64,000 bases of DNA from the NCBI GenBank assembly GCA_963711635.1, contig CAVQEZ010000022.1:24803-88802 (forward strand), given 5' to 3'. Positions 58,278 to 64,000 of the stretch are shown here, piece after piece. This stretch comes from CADEED01 sp963711635. GTDB lineage: Bacteria; Pseudomonadota; Gammaproteobacteria; Steroidobacterales; Steroidobacteraceae. Position 1 is the first letter of the stretch. Each line of letters opens with the position of its first letter. The notes beneath the pieces were generated by a model. That model saw only the letters and a program-made list of their open reading frames with translations, was not told the DNA's origin and searched no databases. The translations under genes and the position numbers were made by a program.

Positions 58278-58916
58278 ATGAGCAACTGGTCTCCGAAGGT
58301 TGCTCCCGTGCCACTGAAGCGTGTCGAAAATGTGAATCCGCGGGCTGTTTCGGCCCCTGTCACCGACTCCAGCGAACGCGAGCTGCTGGAACGCATCGCC
58401 CGTTCCAAGGACCAGGCCGCGTTCCGCACGTTGTATGGCAACTACTACCAGCGCCTTTCGCGCCTGCTGGCGCGCATGTCGGTCCGCCGGGAAGACATCG
58501 AGGAAGTGATCAACGACACCTTCTGGGTGGTGTGGACCAAGGCCGCGGAATTTCGCGGCGCATCGCAACTGTCCACCTGGATCATCGGCATCGCCTACCG
58601 GCGCGCCCTGAATGCCCTGCGGCGCGCCAAGCTGCGCCCGGTGGCGGACGAACCCTTCGACGAGGACTCGGTCAGCGTTGGATCGACCGAGGAGGAAGAA
58701 ACCAACCATCAATGGCTGGCTCTAGGATTGGAGCGGCTGCCGGTGGAGCAGCGCATGGCGCTCGAACTCACGTACACTCTCGGCCACTCCTGCGAAGAAG
58801 TGGCCGCGATTCTCGACTGCCCCGTGAACACAGTTAAAACCAGACTGTTCCGGGCCCGAGAAACACTCAAAAAAGTGCTACCTGAGCTCGCAGGCATGTC
58901 CGGAGACAAATCATGA
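58278..58916 (+). CDS. ECF RNA polymerase sigma factor
   Basis: 212 aa. Sigma-70 region 2 (AAFRTLYGNYYQRLSRLLARM, then EEVINDTFWVVWTKAAEFRGASQLSTWIIGIAYRRALN) and region 4 (LPVEQRMALELTYTLGHSCEEVAAIL, NTVKTRLFRARETLKKVL) are complete, with no extra domains. AGG precedes the ATG at 58278. The stop overlaps the anti-sigma start (ATGA), so the sigma factor and its inhibitor are made in fixed proportion. Confidence 0.92.
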   Translation: MSNWSPKVAPVPLKRVENVNPRAVSAPVTDSSERELLERIARSKDQAAFRTLYGNYYQRLSRLLARMSVRREDIEEVINDTFWVVWTKAAEFRGASQLSTWIIGIAYRRALNALRRAKLRPVADEPFDEDSVSVGSTEEEETNHQWLALGLERLPVEQRMALELTYTLGHSCEEVAAILDCPVNTVKTRLFRARETLKKVLPELAGMSGDKS

Positions 58917-59590
58917 GTTCCCGCATTCCCGATACCCACGCCGAAGCCTGGGCGCTGCTGCCCTGGCTCGCCAACGGCCGCATCGCGGCTGAAGACCGCG
59001 AGTGGGTCGAAGCGCACGTGCAGGGCTGCGCCGAGTGCCGCGCCGAGCTGGCGTCCCAACGGCTGGTGGCCTCGCATGTGCATCGCGACGAGACGGCCTC
59101 GCCGCAGCCCGTGGGCTCCGACGAGCAGCGTTCGTTCAACAAGCTCTGGGCGCGCATCGAAGCCTCGGAGTCCGCGTCGATCCCCGCCACCGGCACCACC
59201 GGTGTCGCGGTGCCCGTACCGCGCTCCTCGCGCACCGTGCGCTGGCTGGCCGCGGCGGTGGTGGTCCAGGCCATCGGCCTGGGCGTGCTCGGCATGGCCT
59301 TGCGTGACAACGGCGGCTCCAGCGACGACTTCAAGCTGGTCGCGAGCGTCGAGCCGCGCCTGAATGCGCCCGCGGTGCGCATCGTGTTCGCGCCGCAAGC
59401 CTCGGTCGGCAGCATCAATACCCTGCTTACTCACCAGGGGCTGTCCATCGTGGGCGGCCCGGGAAGCTCGGGAAATTTCACCGCCGAATTGTCGGCGGAC
59501 GCGGTGGCCTCGGGAGCGTCGGCGGCGTCCGTGGCCGAGGTGATTTCGAAGGATCCGAATGTCACTTTTGCTCAGCCCATTGCCCGTTGA
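58913..59590 (+). CDS. Membrane anti-sigma factor with zinc-finger and prodomain-like periplasmic domain
   Basis: 225 aa. The N-terminal anti-sigma domain carries the zinc motif EAHVQGCAECRAEL (HxxxCxxC). One membrane helix lies at about 107-128 (WLAAAVVVQAIGLGVLGMAL). The periplasmic domain (about 138-225: RIVFAPQASVGSINTLLTHQG, ending ISKDPNVTFAQPIAR) resembles an inhibitor-I9/subtilisin prodomain, and its ending is like the prodomain of the downstream protease (VLIAQPLNEF). The protease gene starts inside its 3' end. Confidence 0.88.
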   Translation: MSSRIPDTHAEAWALLPWLANGRIAAEDREWVEAHVQGCAECRAELASQRLVASHVHRDETASPQPVGSDEQRSFNKLWARIEASESASIPATGTTGVAVPVPRSSRTVRWLAAAVVVQAIGLGVLGMALRDNGGSSDDFKLVASVEPRLNAPAVRIVFAPQASVGSINTLLTHQGLSIVGGPGSSGNFTAELSADAVASGASAASVAEVISKDPNVTFAQPIAR

Positions 59591-60914
59591 ACGGGGGCAT
59601 TCCGAACGAGGACCAGGGCTGACGCGCCACGTCCTGCGGGTCGGCCTTGCGCTGTTGCTGGCGGCGAGTGCCTGCGCGCTCCCCGATCCGGCCACCGCGG
59701 CACCGCCCGAGGTGCGCCCGCCCGCCGAAGTGCGCTCGGCTCCCACGCAGTTCATCGTGGTGGCAGTGGCCAATCCCGTCACCGGCCGGCCCGCCGCCGT
59801 GGGCGGCACCGCGCACGGCTACGGCACCACGACTAACTACCGTGTCAGCGCCAGCGCCACTTCGCTGATCCGCGAGCTGGCGCGCAAACATTCGCTCACG
59901 CTGGTGTCCGAGTGGCCGATCGAACAGCTGCAGATGCACTGCGTGCTGTTCCGGATTCCGCCGGGCACCACGCGTGAAGCGGTCATCGAGAAACTGATGA
60001 CCGACAAGCGCGTGCTGATCGCGCAGCCGCTCAACGAGTTCGAATCGGCCACCAACGTGGGCGCGCCGTTCGACGATCCGTATGCGCGCCTGCAGTCGAA
60101 CGTCAACGCGCTGGACGTGGCCGAGGCGCACAATTTCAGCCGCGGCGCCGGGATACGCGTCGCCATCATCGACACCGGCGTCGACACCGAGCACCCCGAC
60201 CTCGCCGGCCGCACGCAGGTCACGCGCAACTACATCGACGACAATGCCGTCGAATTCCGCAACGACCGGCACGGTACGCAGGTGGCCGGCCTGATCGCCG
60301 CGGCCGCCAACAACGGCATCGGCATCGTGGGCGTGGCACCCGACGTGAAGCTCATGGCCTACAAGGCCTGCTGGCAGCCGACGCCCAGCAGCCCGGGTCG
60401 CTGCAACTCGTTCACGCTGGCGCAGGCGCTGGCCGACGCGCTGGCCGCCCGGGCGCACGTCATCAATCTCAGCCTGGTGGGCCCCAGCGACCCCTTGCTG
60501 GAGGCGCTGATCGGCAAGGCGATCGCAGCCGGCGTCATCGTGGTAGGCGCCGTGTCCGACGACCCGCGCTTCACCTTCCCCGCCAGGCTACCGCGCGTGT
60601 TGCCGGTGGCCGAGGCGGAGACCTCGCTGAGCGACGGCGACGGCATCCTGCGCGCGCCGGCGCGCGACATCGTCACGCTGGTGCCCAACGGTCACTACGA
60701 TTTCGCATCCGGAAGCTCGCTCGCCACCGCGCAGATCACCGGGGTCGTCGCCCTGCTGCTGGCGCGCAACCAGAAGCTGGGCGTCGACAAGCTGCGTGCG
60801 ATGCTGACCCAGTCCACGCAGAAGCACGACACCACGCGCGGACCCTTTCTCTCGGTCAATGCCTGTACGGCCGTGGCGCTGGTGGTACGCGGCGCGATCT
60901 GCGGCGCGCGCTAG
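59559..60914 (+). CDS. S8 family serine peptidase (subtilase), exported
   Basis: 451 aa. A leader (RVGLALLLAASACA) suggests a secreted or lipid-anchored protein. A prodomain-like region is at about 60-170. The catalytic triad is Asp205 (IIDTGVDTEHPDL), His238 (NDRHGTQVAGLI) and Ser387 (ASGSSLATAQ, with Ser for the usual Thr of GTS). The ATG at 59559 has AAGGA five bases upstream and overlaps the anti-sigma gene by 32 nt, which implies coupled expression. It may process the anti-sigma factor or external proteins. The TAG stop shares CTAG with the opposite-strand stop of the next gene. Confidence 0.9.
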   Translation: MSLLLSPLPVERGHSERGPGLTRHVLRVGLALLLAASACALPDPATAAPPEVRPPAEVRSAPTQFIVVAVANPVTGRPAAVGGTAHGYGTTTNYRVSASATSLIRELARKHSLTLVSEWPIEQLQMHCVLFRIPPGTTREAVIEKLMTDKRVLIAQPLNEFESATNVGAPFDDPYARLQSNVNALDVAEAHNFSRGAGIRVAIIDTGVDTEHPDLAGRTQVTRNYIDDNAVEFRNDRHGTQVAGLIAAAANNGIGIVGVAPDVKLMAYKACWQPTPSSPGRCNSFTLAQALADALAARAHVINLSLVGPSDPLLEALIGKAIAAGVIVVGAVSDDPRFTFPARLPRVLPVAEAETSLSDGDGILRAPARDIVTLVPNGHYDFASGSSLATAQITGVVALLLARNQKLGVDKLRAMLTQSTQKHDTTRGPFLSVNACTAVALVVRGAICGAR

Positions 60915-61600
60915 TTGGTTGGCGGAACGCGCTGCTGCGGCCGCATGTAGACCACGCTCGCATTCGCCTTGCCGTTTTGAGGGTCCTCCGCAAGCGTCAC
61001 CCAGCGCATATCCAGGGTTGAGCTCGGCCGGGCGTTCTGCAATTGGGAGAACTCCTGGTACCACTTCTTCAGCGCGGCGATCTGGGTCTCGCCGCGCGCC
61101 GACAGTTCGACCTCGCAGATGGTGGTACGGCACTCGATGCGATCCTTGCGGAATTTCCCGGTGCTGGTTTCGGCCAGCAGCGCATTCTCGATCTCGGCTT
61201 CGCGCAGGTAGGCCCAGGAGTCGTCGCGGGCTTCGCTGAGAAATTCGTGGTGCACCACCGAGGTGCCACTGCCGGGCACGTAACCGGGAGGCGCGTTTTC
61301 GATGTTGAACGAGATCGCTGCGGACGGGTCACCCGGCGTGGATGTGATGGTTGCATCGGGCATGGCCGGCTGCAGGACAACGGTATCCGACGGTGTGAAG
61401 GTCGCGATCGGCTGCGGGTCTTCGCGACTTGCGCGCGGATCGTGCTCGGGCGCGCGCGTCACGGGTCGCTGCTCCGCGGGGACGCCGGCCTGGGGTTGAG
61501 CTGCGGCCGTGCCGGTGTCTTCAGCAGCGCCGCGCCCGATCAGCAATCCGAGTGTGATACCTACGACCAGCGCGGCCGCAAGCCAGTATGCCTTCACCAT
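60911..61600 (-). CDS. Membrane-anchored or secreted hypothetical protein
   Basis: 229 aa. An N-terminal hydrophobic helix (YWLAAALVVGITLGLLIG) is followed by a proline/alanine-rich low-complexity region (about 30-90) and a folded part containing a cysteine pair (RIECRTTICEVELSA) and a Trp/Tyr-rich helix (IAALKKWYQEFSQLQ). I recognise no family, but the CRTTxCEVE pattern recurs in small periplasmic proteins of proteobacteria. It converges on the subtilase gene. Confidence 0.7.
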   Translation of the reverse strand: MVKAYWLAAALVVGITLGLLIGRGAAEDTGTAAAQPQAGVPAEQRPVTRAPEHDPRASREDPQPIATFTPSDTVVLQPAMPDATITSTPGDPSAAISFNIENAPPGYVPGSGTSVVHHEFLSEARDDSWAYLREAEIENALLAETSTGKFRKDRIECRTTICEVELSARGETQIAALKKWYQEFSQLQNARPSSTLDMRWVTLAEDPQNGKANASVVYMRPQQRVPPTN

Positions 61601-61637
61601 GGCTCGTCCCCTGAACGTGGGAGGTGGTGATGACTAT

Positions 61638-62783
61638 CTACACCGTGCAGGTGGTTTTGGCGAGCCAGCCGACCACGGCCGAAAGCGCCTCGCTGTCCGT
61701 TGCGCCCTGCCTTCGGGCCAGCTGGTACTGATCGAGCTGCTGCTGCGCGCTGGTACCGCGCTTGAGGATCACGCGCGCGTGTTCCGCCTCCGCCAGGCAG
61801 TCGAGCGCCACGGCGTCGTCCCGGACGATGGACAGCAACTCCTCGAGCAGCTCGCCGAAGGGCACGAGCTCGCCGCGTGCCAGGTCGAGCAGGCTGGCGT
61901 CGGATCCGAAGCGCATCGCGCGCCAGCGGTTCTCGGCGATCAGCATGCGTGGATAGCGTCGCCAGGATTTGTTCTCGCGACGCAAGCGGTACAGCATGCG
62001 CACCAGCGAGAGGTTCAGCGCCGCCAGGCACACGGCATCGTCGAGGTGGGTGCAGCAGTCGAACACGCGCGTCTCGAGCGTCGGGTAACGCGAGCTCGGG
62101 CGGATGTCCCACCAGATCTTGGTGGTGTCCTCGATGAGGCCATTGCGCACCAGCGCGTCCAGGTGCCGGCGGAATTCGCCGTAGCTGTCGAAACGCTCGG
62201 GCAGACCGGTGCGCGGCAGCGAGGACAGCAGCATCAGCCGGAACGACTGCATGCCCATGTCCTCGCCTTCCCAGAACGGCGAGGAGCAGGACAGCGCCAG
62301 CAGGTGCGGCACGAAATAGGTGAGCTGGTTCATCACGTCGACGCGCAGGTCGTCGTCATCCAGGCCCACGTGCACGTGCATGCCGCAGATGATCATGCGC
62401 CGCGCGCCGCCCTGCACTTCGCGCGCGATATCCGCGTAGCGCTCGTGGTCGGTGTGCGGTGGCCGATTCGGCGCGCGCGCGAAGGGATGCGTGGACACCG
62501 CCACCGGCGTGATGCCGTAATTCGCCGAGATCTCGCACACCTTGCGCCGCAGGGCGCCGAGCTCGCGACGCATGGCGGCCACCGAGCCGCACACCGAGGT
62601 CTTGACCTCGAGCTGCGAGCGCAGGAATTCCGGACTCACGCGCCCGTCGGTTTCGGCGATGCACCGCTGCAGCAGCTCGGCGGGCGGATCGGAAACCAGG
62701 TCGCGCGTGGCCAGGTCCACGAGCAGATATTCTTCTTCCAGCCCTAACGAGAACGAGGGCTCGGCATTACCGGGTCTCGGCAT
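61638..62783 (-). CDS. Carboxylate-amine ligase, YbdK/GCS2 family
   Basis: 381 aa, the normal YbdK length. N-terminal SFSLGLEEEYLLVDLATRDL, FLRSQLEVKTSVC, the metal-binding CGMHVHVGLDD, and WWDIRPSSRYPTLETRVFD are hallmarks of the glutamate-cysteine ligase type 2 fold; family members form gamma-glutamyl bonds weakly and their true role is unclear. The ATG at 62783 (MPRPGNAEP) fits the family N terminus. It lies 25 bp after the stop of the upstream GGDEF-EAL gene on the same strand, so co-transcription is possible. Confidence 0.9.
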   Translation of the reverse strand: MPRPGNAEPSFSLGLEEEYLLVDLATRDLVSDPPAELLQRCIAETDGRVSPEFLRSQLEVKTSVCGSVAAMRRELGALRRKVCEISANYGITPVAVSTHPFARAPNRPPHTDHERYADIAREVQGGARRMIICGMHVHVGLDDDDLRVDVMNQLTYFVPHLLALSCSSPFWEGEDMGMQSFRLMLLSSLPRTGLPERFDSYGEFRRHLDALVRNGLIEDTTKIWWDIRPSSRYPTLETRVFDCCTHLDDAVCLAALNLSLVRMLYRLRRENKSWRRYPRMLIAENRWRAMRFGSDASLLDLARGELVPFGELLEELLSIVRDDAVALDCLAEAEHARVILKRGTSAQQQLDQYQLARRQGATDSEALSAVVGWLAKTTCTV

Positions 62784-62808
62784 GATGCCGAGTATGCCCC
62801 AAGTATCC

Positions 62809-64000
62809 TCAGGCCCCGAAGACCTCGTCGATGGCGCAGGGTTCGGCGAGATGGAAGCCCTGGACGTAGTCGACCCCGATGTTCTTGAGCACGGCCAGCA
62901 CCTCCGCGCTCTCCACTTTCTCCGCGATGGTGGCGACTTCCATGGCGCGGCCGATCTTGGCGATGGCCTCGACCATGCTGCGATCCACGGCATCGGTGGC
63001 CACGTGTGCGGCGAATTGGCCGTCGATCTTGAGGAAATCCACCGGCAGGGTCTTGAGGTAGACGAACGAACTGACACCGCTGCCGAAATCGTCCAGCGCG
63101 AACCGGCAGCCGCGCGCCTTGAGCTCGCTCATGAGGAACGTGGCCTTGGCCAGCGAGGCCACGGCGGCGGTCTCGGTGATCTCGAAGCACAGGGCGCGCG
63201 CCACCTGTTCGCTGGTCAGGCGCGTCAGCACGAATTCCAGGAAATCCTCTTCGTTGATGCGAAGTGCCTGAGAGATTCACGGACAGGAGAGGCAGCTAGC
63301 GGAGTCCTGAGGCTGGCTTCCAGCATCTCGATGGCACGGTTCACCACCCAGCGGTCGACCATGACCATGACGTTGTAACGCTCGGCGGCCGGAATGAACT
63401 CGTCGGCCGCACCAGCGTGCCGTCTTCGTCGCGCAGCCGCACCATGAGCTCGAAGAAGGCGCGGCATCGCCTGCCGCCGCCGATGGCGCGACGCAATATG
63501 CGCTGCGCAAACAGCTCCAGCCTGTCCGTCCTCGACGGCACGTGCGACGCGCCCCACCCAATGCATCTCGCGATGCCGGTTGGTGCCGTGGTCGCGTTCA
63601 TACACCTGCACGCGGTTGCGCCCGCCGTCCTTGGCGGTATAGCAGGCGATGTCGGCCGCCGACAGGATGGCGGCGACGTTCGTCGTATCCCATTCAATCT
63701 GCACCACGCCGATGCTGGCGCCCACGGACAAGGCTGTTCGCGCCCAACTCGAAGCGATAACCGTGAATGGCCTGGCGAATGCTATCGGCAACGCGCGCGG
63801 CCTGTTCCAGCGAGCAGTCCTCAAGCAGCACGCCGAACTCGTCGCCGCCCAGGCGCGCGATGGTGTCGGAGACGCGCACGCGCATTTGCAACAGGCCGGT
63901 GATGTCACGCAACAGCCTGTCGCCGGCCTGTGGCCGCAGGTGTCGTTGACCACTTTGAACTGGTCGAGGTCGAAATACAGCAGCACGTATTCGGCCTCGC
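62809..64000 (-). CDS. GGDEF-EAL c-di-GMP protein, 5' truncated by window end, frameshifted
   Basis: The gene enters from beyond 64000. Pieces in several frames give FDLDQFKVVNDTCGH, an intact active site ARLGGDEFGVLLED, ASIGVVQIEWDTTN, a poorly preserved EAL start (AFFELMVRLRDEDG) and the second half of an EAL domain: CFEITETAAVASL, FALDDFGSGVSSFVYLK, FLKIDGQFAAHV, TIAEKVES, YVQGFHLAEP. At least four indels lie between 63230 and 63960. Density of errors is higher than elsewhere, so decay cannot be ruled out. Confidence 0.82.

Noticed and set aside
1..64000. rRNA, tRNA, integrase, prophage or replication-origin features
   Set aside because: None was recognised on either strand; the only mobile-element protein is the RAYT transposase.

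Overview
The window is a GC-rich (about two-thirds G+C by eye) bacterial chromosome segment with densely packed, often overlapping genes. TonB-dependent receptors, Kup, ModBC, a CysB-type regulator with CysTWA, a TorF-type porin, RAYT-type REP sequences and several GGDEF/EAL proteins point to a Gram-negative proteobacterium, most likely a gammaproteobacterium of the Steroidobacter/xanthomonad-like kind. That placement is inferred from gene content only. No rRNA, tRNA, CRISPR array or prophage was seen.

About thirteen genes carry frameshifts inside otherwise well conserved proteins, and most are repaired by removing one base. I therefore treat them as functional genes with probable sequencing insertions and mark the break points.

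Layout. 1-1319: 3' end of a PQQ quinoprotein with a c-type heme motif. 1322-3700: periplasmic methionine-sulfoxide repair (MsrB and an MsrA-thioredoxin lipoprotein). 3897-8368: cellulose-degrading pair (GH6 cellulase and AA10 LPMO). 8844-12518: potassium transport (Kup and a KefB/YbaL-like antiporter). 12586-14370: ModBC. 14351-14467: a 38-aa membrane peptide. 14610-19767: LysR regulator, small protein, OprP-like porin, sulfate-binding protein, CysB-type regulator. 19774-33091: a long minus-strand run of a cation-efflux protein plus ten mostly exported redox/hydrolase products around a TonB receptor, including a planctomycete-type DUF1553/DUF1501 pair and three c-type cytochromes. 33189-34596: FAD/NAD(P) protein. 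34645-42729: second sulfate-binding protein, a pair of large stem-loop repeats, then cysA-cysT-cysW-histidine kinase-response regulator as one overlapping operon. 42893-43765: ExbB/TolQ-like protein. 43836-46949: copper locus with a copper chaperone fused to a TonB receptor. 47166-50392: secreted lectin-like protein and a metallo-hydrolase. 50405-54479: MFS transporter, RAYT transposase with flanking REP hairpins, GGDEF-EAL protein. 54547-64000: a second large GGDEF-EAL protein, TorF-type porin, ECF sigma/anti-sigma/subtilase set, YbdK-type ligase and a third, truncated GGDEF-EAL protein.

Main themes are sulfate acquisition, cellulose oxidation and hydrolysis beside oxidative-damage repair, copper uptake, c-di-GMP turnover, and REP/RAYT repeats. 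The strongest leads are the paired stem-loop elements with covarying stems, the copper-chaperone/TonB-receptor fusion, the sulfate transporter operon with its own two-component system and a CysA-Usp fusion, the anti-sigma factor whose outer domain resembles the prodomain of the subtilase encoded next to it, and the exported redox operon.
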